Assembly: GCA_029248845.1 (NCBI GenBank)
Contig: JAQWIO010000116.1
Span: forward strand, 1-32,847
Source: Polaribacter sp.
GTDB taxonomy: Bacteria > Bacteroidota > Bacteroidia > Flavobacteriales > Flavobacteriaceae
DNA length: 32,847 bases
Direction of reading: 5' to 3'
The notes below the pieces were generated by a model. The model worked only from the letters and a program-made list of their open reading frames with translations. It had not been told where the DNA came from and did not search any database. The position numbers and the translations under genes are program-made. This document shows, in pieces, positions 1-8,821 of the stretch. Numbering within the stretch: position 1 is the first letter of the stretch; each line of letters starts with the position of its first letter.

Positions 1-1
1 T

Positions 2-256
2 ACAGAAAACCCTTCACTTATTCATTTTTTCAATGAAGCTCAATCTAATTTTGCAGGAAAATCATTTGGTGCTGATTTAACTATAGTTGTATTCACTTTT
101 TTTGTATTTATGATTCCGGAATCTTTGAAACTAAAAATAAAATATTGGTGGATTTTAATTCCTCTGACCTTTTTCATTGCAATTGCTTTTACTTTTCCGC
201 TATTTCTTTACATGCGAGAAAAAACATTGGAAAATAACAAAAAAAATAAAATCTAA
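2..256 (+). CDS. C-terminal fragment of a small membrane protein (DUF2834-like), 5' truncated by window edge
   Basis: Open frame from base 2 to TAA at 254-256: TENPSLIHFFNEAQSNFAGKSFGADLTIVVFTFFVFMIPESLKLKIKYWWILIPLTFFIAIAFTFPLFLYMREK...; two hydrophobic segments and an FPLFLYMRE ending typical of DUF2834-like proteins. Confidence 0.6.
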   Translation, partial: TENPSLIHFFNEAQSNFAGKSFGADLTIVVFTFFVFMIPESLKLKIKYWWILIPLTFFIAIAFTFPLFLYMREKTLENNKKNKI

Positions 257-326
257 TATTAAGTTACATTTATAACAGATTTTAATCAATAATTATTGAA
301 TTGATTTTTTTATGAAGCGTTTCTAT

Positions 327-1463
327 TCATTCAGTAAGATTTTTAGCTTTTCCCTGACGTAATTGTAATATCCAATCATTGAGTTTTGTATTATTTACCG
401 TTTGATTAAAATTTTCATCACTCAAAAAAGTATGGTTATCACCATTTGCATAAAAAACTTTCCAATTATCTAGATCATCTAGAATATTATTTTTTAAATC
501 AATAAGTCCAATTTTAAAAACCTCTCCACTAATTAAGTTAGTGGGTGGATACGTACAATTATTTTGACCAAAACTATAAAACATACGAATAATTTCATCT
601 CCGTAATAACTTAAAAGACCAAAGTTAACATTTGGTAATTTTAGAGATAAATACTCATATAATTTTTGAAGATCATGCTCATAATTTTTTTGAACTGTCT
701 CATCTAAATCTGAAGGTAAGGCTACATTTATATTCCATAATGAATCCGAATTCCATATATCAGCCAAGCAAGGGGAGAGAATTGTTTCGTCCATAAAAAC
801 AGGTGCTGCATCTACCAATACAGTGGTAGGTATGTTCTTTGCTAATATGTCTGTCAATTGAAATGTATTGGACATTACCCCATATCCACCACCACTTGAT
901 CCCATAAGAACAATTTCACTAATCGTTCCATTGGCATCAAAATAATCCTTTAAGTCTTTGAGTATAATGGTAAAGTTATTGAAGCCGACCATACTTTGGT
1001 TTTTGGGCCCATTATTTGGCACATTTGCAGTTGAATTGGTACCTGAATGAACATCTCCTGTGGCATAAGGGACAAATACAAGATTCCAGTCCTTGAATTG
1101 ATTTTGATCAGAATTTCGATTGATTAAAAGAGATTTATCTGAAGCTACTCTATTTAAAAAATCTTCCTCAGAGTATCTATCTAGGTTTTGAATACATGTA
1201 AGTTGATTAAAACATGCACCACCACCATCTAGAAATATCAGTAGTTTTTTAGAGTTAGGGTTTAAAATGACGCCATAACCCATAGATTCTCCATTACGAG
1301 ACTTCATTTGACTTCTACTGACCCAAGTGGTTTCATTTGGGGTGTTGTTTGCGATTTTTAAAAGAGTAAGTTCTTCATTTAAAACTACTTCTGTAATAGG
1401 TTTGTCTTTGTTACATGAAATAAAAATAAAGAGACTGAATAAAAAAAGAAATAAATTTTTCAT
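327..1463 (-). CDS. Pectin acetylesterase-like (PAE/Notum superfamily) lipoprotein
   Basis: Lipoprotein signal MKNLFLFLFSLFIFISC; GGGACFNQLTC and nucleophile motif GSSGGGYG, C-terminal GDNHTFL; ATG start. Confidence 0.75.
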   Translation of the reverse strand: MKNLFLFLFSLFIFISCNKDKPITEVVLNEELTLLKIANNTPNETTWVSRSQMKSRNGESMGYGVILNPNSKKLLIFLDGGGACFNQLTCIQNLDRYSEEDFLNRVASDKSLLINRNSDQNQFKDWNLVFVPYATGDVHSGTNSTANVPNNGPKNQSMVGFNNFTIILKDLKDYFDANGTISEIVLMGSSGGGYGVMSNTFQLTDILAKNIPTTVLVDAAPVFMDETILSPCLADIWNSDSLWNINVALPSDLDETVQKNYEHDLQKLYEYLSLKLPNVNFGLLSYYGDEIIRMFYSFGQNNCTYPPTNLISGEVFKIGLIDLKNNILDDLDNWKVFYANGDNHTFLSDENFNQTVNNTKLNDWILQLRQGKAKNLTE

Positions 1464-1536
1464 AATGTAGGGGTTTAAAATTCATTGAAATTTATAAAAA
1501 TTAAAATAAAAGATTCTTTTATTTAGTAATATAATA

Positions 1537-2673
1537 TTACAACATTTTTGCAAAAAAAGTTAAGGTATAATTTGGAAATAGACTAGGATTGGTAATTTTT
1601 ACAATATCTTTTAAGACTAAATCGGGTCTTGTAGTTGCTAATTCATAATAAATAATCCCTCCTGTTTTTCCTTTTTTAGTTGATGATGTATAAATATGAT
1701 CATTTTGAAATGCTTTAAATCTAGCATAGAGGTTATTGCTTTTCAATAATTGTTCTTTTGATGAAAAATATCCTGGTGCAATCCAAAAATCAGCAGCACC
1801 CCCTTTGTCAAAAACACTTTCAAAACTCAAAGATAAACTTCCCTTCCCTTTGGTGTCTTTCCATAAGTAATTTAAATTAGCATCTTTTAAAAACTGTGCT
1901 TCAAAACTTTCGCCAGCAGGTAAGTTCCAGATGTCATTACTCATAATTGCACCAGACAGGATGCTCCCTTTTTTTATAGATTTTAATGCCTTTTTCTTTA
2001 CGGCTATATAATTTGCTTCTATGACATTAAAAATACTATCTGCTTGTTTTTCTTTGTCAAATAAAACACCAAAAAACTTAATCCATTCAGCTCTTCCTAG
2101 CGGGTTTTCTTCTAACCAATCTCCATTATAGACAACCTTAATTCCAGCTTTTTCTATTGTATTTAAAGTTTTATCTGCAGATGAAACGCCATAACCTACA
2201 ACTAATTCAGGATTTAAATCCAATAAAATTTCTGTATTTATTGAACTTTCGTTTCCAATTTCTGTAATCTTACCTGCCTCTAATAAATTTCTTGTTTTTT
2301 CTGAAGACACATACTTACCAAAAGGAAACCCAATAATAGCCCTTTCTTCATTTAACAACTCTACCATTGGAATATGAGTTGTAGACGTTACTACTATTTT
2401 ATTTACAGGAACTAAAATTTCTTGATTAAAAGAATCATTTAAAGTTTTATCATTATTTTTCTCAATAGTATAAATGAAAATTTCTTTAGAATTTTGAAAA
2501 GCAGATTTAATAATTAATTTTTTTATTCCATTTTCATCAATAATATCAAAACCTTTTGCGTATTTTATTTTGGAAGATTTTGTTTTTAATAATACTGTAT
2601 TTATTTCTTTTTTACAAGAAACAGAAACTATAAGAAATAGTACAGATAAAACTTTTAGAAAAAAAAAATTCAT
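1537..2673 (-). CDS. Periplasmic cobalamin/iron-siderophore-type ABC transporter substrate-binding lipoprotein (BtuF-like); start trimmed from 2706 to the ATG at 2673
   Basis: MNFFFLKVLSVLFLIVSVSC lipobox; TSTTHIPMVELLNEERAIIGFPFGKYVSSEKTRNLLEAGKITEIGNESSINTEILLDLNPELVVGYG resembles BtuF/FepB substrate-binding proteins; divergent from a riboswitch-linked TonB receptor. Confidence 0.75.
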   Translation of the reverse strand: MNFFFLKVLSVLFLIVSVSCKKEINTVLLKTKSSKIKYAKGFDIIDENGIKKLIIKSAFQNSKEIFIYTIEKNNDKTLNDSFNQEILVPVNKIVVTSTTHIPMVELLNEERAIIGFPFGKYVSSEKTRNLLEAGKITEIGNESSINTEILLDLNPELVVGYGVSSADKTLNTIEKAGIKVVYNGDWLEENPLGRAEWIKFFGVLFDKEKQADSIFNVIEANYIAVKKKALKSIKKGSILSGAIMSNDIWNLPAGESFEAQFLKDANLNYLWKDTKGKGSLSLSFESVFDKGGAADFWIAPGYFSSKEQLLKSNNLYARFKAFQNDHIYTSSTKKGKTGGIIYYELATTRPDLVLKDIVKITNPSLFPNYTLTFFAKML

Positions 2674-2767
2674 TTCATTTAATTTAATAACAAGATTACA
2701 AAACAATATTGTAATAACAATATTTAAATTATATTTGAGCCGATTTTAGGTTTTGATATAAAAATTC

Positions 2768-2960
2768 ATTTTGTATCAAATTAAAAGGGAATCTGGTGAA
2801 AATCCAGAACTGTTCCCGCAACTGTAAGTTAATGCTGTTTTTTCAGCACCTCATTAGAGGATGTTACTTAAACTCTAGCCACTGTATGTACTAAATACTT
2901 TAGTATAAATGGGAAGGCATAGTAACATAAGAACAAGTCAGGAGACCTGCCAATAATCAT
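2768..2960 (+). ncRNA. Cobalamin (B12) riboswitch
   Basis: AAAAGGGAATCTGGTGAAAATCCAGAACTGTTCCCGCAACTGTAA ... GGGAAGGCATAG ... AAGTCAGGAGACCTGCC: conserved cobalamin riboswitch elements including the B12 box, directly upstream of a TonB-dependent receptor. Boundaries approximate. Confidence 0.93.
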
Positions 2961-3052
2961 GAGTTAAAAACTTTCGGGATAAAAGTTTATGTACTACTAT
3001 TTTACTGTACACGAAATTTACCTGATTTATTGTAAATCAAATTTATTAATTG

Positions 3053-4990
3053 ATGAAAAAACAAATCTTAATTGCAGGTGTTTTGGCAAGTAGTCTTGTC
3101 AGCACAAATCTTTTTGCACAATCGCAAAATGAACAAGTAGAAAAATTAGACGAAATTGTAGTAACTGCAACGAAGTTTAATTTAAAGAAAGAAAATTCTG
3201 GAAAAGTAATTACAAAAATTACACAGAAACAATTAAAAAATAATGCAGGAAAAACAGTCATTGAAATTTTAAATACTGTTGCAGGTATAGATGTTAGAGG
3301 TGTAAACGCAAATGCTTCAGAACCAAGAAGTATAAATATTCGTGGTGGAAGAAGTAGACAAGTTTTAGTTCTAATTGACGGTGTTCCAGTTACAGATCAA
3401 TCTGCCATAAATCAAGAATTTGATTTACGTCTATTAACCCTAAGTCAAATAGAATCTATAGAGATTTTAAAAGGAGCTTCGTCTACTTTATATGGTTCTG
3501 GTGCTGCCACTGCAGTAATCAATATAGTTTTAAAGACCGCTTCTAATGATAGTGTTTCAGGATCGTTTGAGACAAGTTCAGGTACAAATAATACAGTGAA
3601 TACATCAGGAAGTATATTTTCTGATAAAAATCAAAACTTAAGCTTGAATGGAACCCTAGGGAGTCTTAATTATTTGGGTTCATTTAGTATAACTGGTGTA
3701 GATGGAATGTCGTCTTCAAAAAGTAATTCAACTTCAAATTTTGAAAATGATCGCTATTACTCAAAAAATGGATTGTTGAAATTGGGTTATAAAATGAATG
3801 AAAAACTAAGCATAAATACTTTCCTAAATTATGACGAATTTGAGTATGATTTTGATGCAGGTGCATTTTCTGATAGTGATGTAAATACGGGAAATCAAGA
3901 GCAATTTAGAATAGGAATCAAACCAAAATATAACTACAAAAATGGGGAAGTTTATTTGTTAGCTTCAGTAAATGTTGTCGAGAGAAATTTACAACAGTTT
4001 AATTCATTCTCGAATACTTTAGATGCCTATCAATTTGAAGGTAGAAGCTTAAATATTGACTTTGTTCATCAATATGAATTTTCTTCAAAGTTTCAACTTA
4101 TCACAGGACTAAATTATCAAGAACACTCAAATCATTCTACAACACCGTTTGCAACTATTGATAAAGAAAGAGCGAATTTTAATACAATAGACCCCTATGT
4201 TAGTTTTGTATACGTTTCAAATAGAGGCTTGAGTTTAAATTTTGGTGGACGTTATAACATTCACAATGTATATGGAAATGAGTTTGTTTATGATGGAAAC
4301 ACTGCGTATAACTTTCGCATAAACGATGATAATTCTATAAAAGTTTTAGCTTCATACAGCACTGCTTTTATTGCGCCAAGTTTATATCAATTATATGATG
4401 GTTTTTCTGGGAATATAAATTTAAATCCTGAGTCTAATAAAACAATTGAAGCTGGTTTTGAGTATCGTTTTAAAGATTGGTTTTCTATGGACGCTGTCTA
4501 TTTTAAAAGAACTGAAACCGATGCAATTGTTTATGATAATTCAACTTATAAATATCAAAATGGATCTTCTAATGCAGATGGATTAGAAATAAATTCTAAA
4601 ATTTCTCCTTCAAATATTTTAACTTTGATGACTTCCTATACCTATGTAAATAAAAATAAGTTAGAAGATTTTAATGACTATATTCCTAAACACAAATTGG
4701 TATCAACTTTAGAAGTTGAACCATTTAAAAATTTATTTTTTAGTCTTACATACAGAAATGTAGGAGACCGAACAATTTTTGACAGGTATGGTTCATTCGG
4801 GACTGCTGGTAGTGATGTTGTTTTACCAAAATATCAAGTAATAGATTTTATGACAAATTATAAATTGTTAAAGGATACTGTTACCTTTTTTGCTGCAGTA
4901 ACTAATATTTTAGATGAAGATTATGATGATATTTTAGGGTTTTCTACCCGAGGTAGAAATTATAAAATTGGAGTGAGATTACAATTTTAA
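3053..4990 (+). CDS. btuB: TonB-dependent outer-membrane receptor, probably for cobalamin (BtuB-like)
   Basis: Signal peptide, TonB-box-like LDEIVVTATKF, plug motif PRSINIRGGRSRQVLVLIDGVPVTD, terminal aromatic ...YKIGVRLQF; downstream of a cobalamin riboswitch. ATG at 3053 (the ORF track extends one codon to a TTG). Confidence 0.88.
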   Translation: MKKQILIAGVLASSLVSTNLFAQSQNEQVEKLDEIVVTATKFNLKKENSGKVITKITQKQLKNNAGKTVIEILNTVAGIDVRGVNANASEPRSINIRGGRSRQVLVLIDGVPVTDQSAINQEFDLRLLTLSQIESIEILKGASSTLYGSGAATAVINIVLKTASNDSVSGSFETSSGTNNTVNTSGSIFSDKNQNLSLNGTLGSLNYLGSFSITGVDGMSSSKSNSTSNFENDRYYSKNGLLKLGYKMNEKLSINTFLNYDEFEYDFDAGAFSDSDVNTGNQEQFRIGIKPKYNYKNGEVYLLASVNVVERNLQQFNSFSNTLDAYQFEGRSLNIDFVHQYEFSSKFQLITGLNYQEHSNHSTTPFATIDKERANFNTIDPYVSFVYVSNRGLSLNFGGRYNIHNVYGNEFVYDGNTAYNFRINDDNSIKVLASYSTAFIAPSLYQLYDGFSGNINLNPESNKTIEAGFEYRFKDWFSMDAVYFKRTETDAIVYDNSTYKYQNGSSNADGLEINSKISPSNILTLMTSYTYVNKNKLEDFNDYIPKHKLVSTLEVEPFKNLFFSLTYRNVGDRTIFDRYGSFGTAGSDVVLPKYQVIDFMTNYKLLKDTVTFFAAVTNILDEDYDDILGFSTRGRNYKIGVRLQF

Positions 4991-5014
4991 CATTCGATAA
5001 ATAAAGTGTAAATG

Positions 5015-5045
5015 AAAAGGCTCTAAATCTTGGAGCCTTTTCTTA
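5015..5045. terminator. Bidirectional intrinsic terminator between convergent genes
   Basis: AAAAGGCTC-TAAATCTTG-GAGCCTTTT hairpin with flanking A and T tracts, between the + strand receptor and the - strand ORF at 5043. Confidence 0.8.
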
Positions 5046-5555
5046 TAGTATTTTTTTCACCTCTCTTTTAATAATTGCAATAGCAGTTTTTGTTGGTGGT
5101 GATGTTTGAGAATAAGTGATTAAAACATTTTCTCTGAAGTTATTGGCAGTGTCTGAAGTTTCTGCAAGTTGTTTTAGTTTATTTATAATTCCATTTTTAG
5201 TTGCTAAAATAGCAACCCAAGAATCGTCGGAAATGTAGATTTGCTGAACTAAGTTATGTTCAAATTCTTGTTCTACATTCGCTAGTAGTAATTGTAAATA
5301 ATCTTGCGTGTTTTCAGAGAGTGGTTTTATTCTAACTAACATTTTTATAGGATTAATTCGCTCACAAAATAATACCATTCGCTCATATGCTTTCAGCTTT
5401 ACAGGCAGCGAATTTTTTTTACTTTTAGATAAAAGCTCTAGCTTTTTTGAAATATTTTGTTGTTTGACAAATCCATTAAACATATAATAAGATACTAAAC
5501 CTGTAACTACAGCAGGTAGAATATAAGCGAAACTTTCTACAAATGTATTTTCCAT
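5043..5555 (-). CDS. Conserved hypothetical single-pass membrane-anchored protein
   Basis: 170 aa ORF with an N-terminal TM segment (FAYILPAVVTGLVSYYMF), intact, flavobacterial composition; no confident family. Confidence 0.7.
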   Translation of the reverse strand: MENTFVESFAYILPAVVTGLVSYYMFNGFVKQQNISKKLELLSKSKKNSLPVKLKAYERMVLFCERINPIKMLVRIKPLSENTQDYLQLLLANVEQEFEHNLVQQIYISDDSWVAILATKNGIINKLKQLAETSDTANNFRENVLITYSQTSPPTKTAIAIIKREVKKIL

Positions 5556-5685
5556 TGAATACTATTTTTATAAAACAAATGTACTTTTTTAACTGTAAAA
5601 ATTGTGAATAAAAAAAATGTATCTCATATTATTAATAGTAAAGAATACTTAAATTCACATTTTAAATACTTCTAAATAAGATCTT

Positions 5686-8007
5686 TTGAATAATTACTTA
5701 AATTCATTAAACGAAGCACAAAAACAAGCTGTTCTACAAAAAGACGGTCCAATGATTATTATTGCGGGTGCAGGTTCTGGTAAGACGCGTGTTTTAACAT
5801 ACAGAATTGCACATCTAATGCAGAAAGGTGTAGATGCATTTAATATTTTATCGCTCACATTTACCAATAAAGCTGCAAGAGAAATGAAGGAAAGAATTGC
5901 AGGAGTTGTTGGTGTTAGTGAAGCTAAAAATCTGTGGATGGGTACTTTTCATTCTGTTTTTGCAAGAATTTTACGATCAGAAGCAGATAAGTTAGGCTTT
6001 CCCTCAAATTTTACTATTTATGATACCCAAGATTCTGTAAGATTGATAAGTTCGATTATCAAAGAAATGAATTTAGATAAAGAACGGTACAAACCAAAAC
6101 AAATTTTAGGCAGAATTTCTTCATTTAAGAACAGCTTAATAACAGTTAGAGCATATTTTAATAATGCTGATTTGCAGGAAGCAGATTTACATGCCAGTAG
6201 ACCAAAAGTTGGAGATATTTATAAAGAATATGTTGAGAGGTGTTTTAAGTCTGGTGCAATGGATTTTGATGATTTATTATTAAGAACCAATGAATTATTA
6301 GCACGTTTTCCAGACTCTTTAGCAAAATATCAAAATCGTTTTAGGTATATTATGGTTGATGAATATCAAGATACAAATCATTCACAATATTTAATAGTAA
6401 AAGCTTTAGCTGATCGTTTTCAGAATATTTGTGTAGTTGGTGATGATTCTCAAAGTATCTATAGTTTTAGAGGAGCAAACATTCAAAATATATTAAATTT
6501 TCAAAAAGATTACCCTGATGTTAACACTTTTAAACTTGAGCAAAATTATCGTTCTACGAAAAATATTGTCAATGCCGCTAACTCCCTAATATCAAAAAAT
6601 AAAACAAAATTAGACAAAGAAGTTTGGACAAGTAACGACTCAGGAGATGCTATCAATGTGATGCGTACAATTTCTGATGGAGAGGAAGGTCGTTTTGTGG
6701 CACAATCTATTTGGGAAAACCAAATGAACCATCAATTAAGTTCAGATAATTTTTGCGTACTTTACAGAACAAATTCACAATCTAGAGCAATTGAAGATGC
6801 TTTGCGTAAAAAAGGAATTGACTATAAAATTTATGGTGGAATTTCTTTTTATCAAAGAAAAGAAATCAAAGATATTTTATCTTATTTACGTGTTCTTATC
6901 AATCCAAATGATGAAGAAGCATTAAAAAGAATTATCAATTACCCTGCAAGAGGTATCGGCGCTACTACAATAGACAAACTAACAATAGCAGCAAATCATT
7001 ATAAAAAATCGATTTTCGACATTATAAAATACATAGACAAAATTGATCTAAAAATAAATTCAGGAACTAAAAACAAACTTCAGAATTTTATGAATATGCT
7101 TTTGCGATTGCAAATAGAGTTGCAAACAAAAAACGCATTTGAAATTGCTGAAGTAGTTGTAAAACAAACACAATTAATTAAAGATTTAGAAAAAGATGGA
7201 ACACCAGAAGCTGTAAGTAAAGTAGAGAATGTTCAGGAGCTTCTTAATGGAATTAAAGATTTTATAACTGATAAAATAGAACAAGGTGAAGATACTTCTT
7301 TAACTTCTTTTTTAGAAGATGTTGCTTTGGCTACAGATTTTGATGCCAAAAAGGATAATGCTAAACCAAGTGTATCTTTAATGACCATTCATCAATCTAA
7401 AGGACTAGAGTATTTGTATGTTTATATTGTTGGTTTAGAAGAAAACTTATTTCCATCAGCAATGAGTATGAATACTAGAAGTGAATTAGAAGAGGAGAGA
7501 AGGTTATTTTATGTAGCATTAACCAGAGCAGAAAAAGTAGCCTATCTATCTTATGCACAAACTAGATATCGATGGGGTAAATTAGTAGATGCTGAACCTA
7601 GTAGATTTTTAGAAGAGATAGATGATCAATATCTACATTATATAACTCCAAAAACCTCAGAGCCCTCAATTAATAATTTTGTCGACAAAAGCATTTTTGA
7701 CGATGCACCCAAAGGAATTCGTTTTCAAAAACCAATTCAACGTAAAAAAATAGAACGCGATTTAATAAAAAAGAAAGAAATTATACTCCCTAAAAATTTA
7801 AAAAAGGTTTCACTTACAACGTCAAAAACAAATTTATTTGATAAAAAAATAGTTATTGGAAATATCGTTGAACATAATAGATTTGGTAGAGGAGAAGTTA
7901 TTTCTTTAGAAGGAAATGGTCCAAATAAAAAAGCAGAAATTAAATTTGGAACCGTTGGAAAAAAGAAATTATTATTACAATTTGCAAAATTAAAAGTGAT
8001 TGGTTAA
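5686..8007 (+). CDS. UvrD/PcrA-type ATP-dependent DNA helicase (UvrD/REP family), TTG start
   Basis: LNEAQKQAVLQKDGPMIIIAGAGSGKTRVLTYRIAHL (Walker A), DFDDLL, MVDEYQDTNHSQY, VGDDSQSIYSFRGA, TIHQSKGLEY, RRLFYVALTRA. Confidence 0.95.
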   Translation: MNNYLNSLNEAQKQAVLQKDGPMIIIAGAGSGKTRVLTYRIAHLMQKGVDAFNILSLTFTNKAAREMKERIAGVVGVSEAKNLWMGTFHSVFARILRSEADKLGFPSNFTIYDTQDSVRLISSIIKEMNLDKERYKPKQILGRISSFKNSLITVRAYFNNADLQEADLHASRPKVGDIYKEYVERCFKSGAMDFDDLLLRTNELLARFPDSLAKYQNRFRYIMVDEYQDTNHSQYLIVKALADRFQNICVVGDDSQSIYSFRGANIQNILNFQKDYPDVNTFKLEQNYRSTKNIVNAANSLISKNKTKLDKEVWTSNDSGDAINVMRTISDGEEGRFVAQSIWENQMNHQLSSDNFCVLYRTNSQSRAIEDALRKKGIDYKIYGGISFYQRKEIKDILSYLRVLINPNDEEALKRIINYPARGIGATTIDKLTIAANHYKKSIFDIIKYIDKIDLKINSGTKNKLQNFMNMLLRLQIELQTKNAFEIAEVVVKQTQLIKDLEKDGTPEAVSKVENVQELLNGIKDFITDKIEQGEDTSLTSFLEDVALATDFDAKKDNAKPSVSLMTIHQSKGLEYLYVYIVGLEENLFPSAMSMNTRSELEEERRLFYVALTRAEKVAYLSYAQTRYRWGKLVDAEPSRFLEEIDDQYLHYITPKTSEPSINNFVDKSIFDDAPKGIRFQKPIQRKKIERDLIKKKEIILPKNLKKVSLTTSKTNLFDKKIVIGNIVEHNRFGRGEVISLEGNGPNKKAEIKFGTVGKKKLLLQFAKLKVIG

Positions 8008-8155
8008 AAATCTTCAATAAAACTAAAAATAAATTCCTATTTTGCAGTTTAAATTTTAGTAAGAGTCAAACTCGTCCCGACTAGAGCAAATCTAGACCTT
8101 AATTATAAATTTCTAAATACTATTTGATAGTAAGAGACTTCTCAAAAATAAATAA

Positions 8156-8815
8156 ATGACGTTCGATTTAGAGTACAATTCAGAAAGACCATTAATGATT
8201 ATTCCAGAATATGGAAGACATATTCAAAAATTAGTAGACCATTGTTTAGCTTTAGAAACTAAACAGGAACGAGATAAAATGGCAAAGGCAATAGTAGATG
8301 TGATGGGTAATTTACAACCACATTTACGTGATGTTCCTGATTTTAAACATAAATTATGGGATCAGCTCTACATAATGTCAGATTTTAAATTAGATGCAGA
8401 ATCTCCATATCCTAAACCATCTAAAGAAGAATTACAGGAAAAACCTGAAGCTTTAGCCTACCCAAAATCAGCATCAAGATATCGTTATTATGGAAATAAT
8501 ATACAAACAATGATAAATATTGCTTTAAGTTGGGAAGAAAGTGATAAAAAAGAAGCATTGGTATTTACAATTGCCAATCATATGAAAAAATGCTATTTAA
8601 ACTGGAATAAAGATACAGTTGATGATGCCGTAATTTTTAAGCATTTACATGACTTATCTGACGGTAAGTTAGATCTTCGAAATACTGAAGAAGCACTTTC
8701 TGAAAGTAAAAATTTATTAAGAAAACTTCGTACTCAAGGGAAAAACCACAATAACCCTAAAAATAATTACAAGAAACCACACCACAATAATCAACACAAA
8801 AACAGAAAAAGATAA
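8156..8815 (+). CDS. DUF4290 domain-containing protein
   Basis: MTFDLEYNSERPLMIIPEYGRHIQKLVDHC... is the characteristic DUF4290 start; basic Asn/Lys/His-rich tail; ends 6 bp before murA. Confidence 0.85.
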   Translation: MTFDLEYNSERPLMIIPEYGRHIQKLVDHCLALETKQERDKMAKAIVDVMGNLQPHLRDVPDFKHKLWDQLYIMSDFKLDAESPYPKPSKEELQEKPEALAYPKSASRYRYYGNNIQTMINIALSWEESDKKEALVFTIANHMKKCYLNWNKDTVDDAVIFKHLHDLSDGKLDLRNTEEALSESKNLLRKLRTQGKNHNNPKNNYKKPHHNNQHKNRKR

Positions 8816-8821
8816 GAGACT

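Noticed and set aside
3046-3261. Antisense ORF of 71 aa opposite the receptor gene
   Set aside because: Lies entirely opposite a confident CDS; hydrophobic low-complexity translation typical of antisense AT-rich frames. The same reasoning applies to the ORFs at 3684, 9415, 10450, 11002, 13969, 21131, 25429, 27381, 27878, 31761 and 32661.
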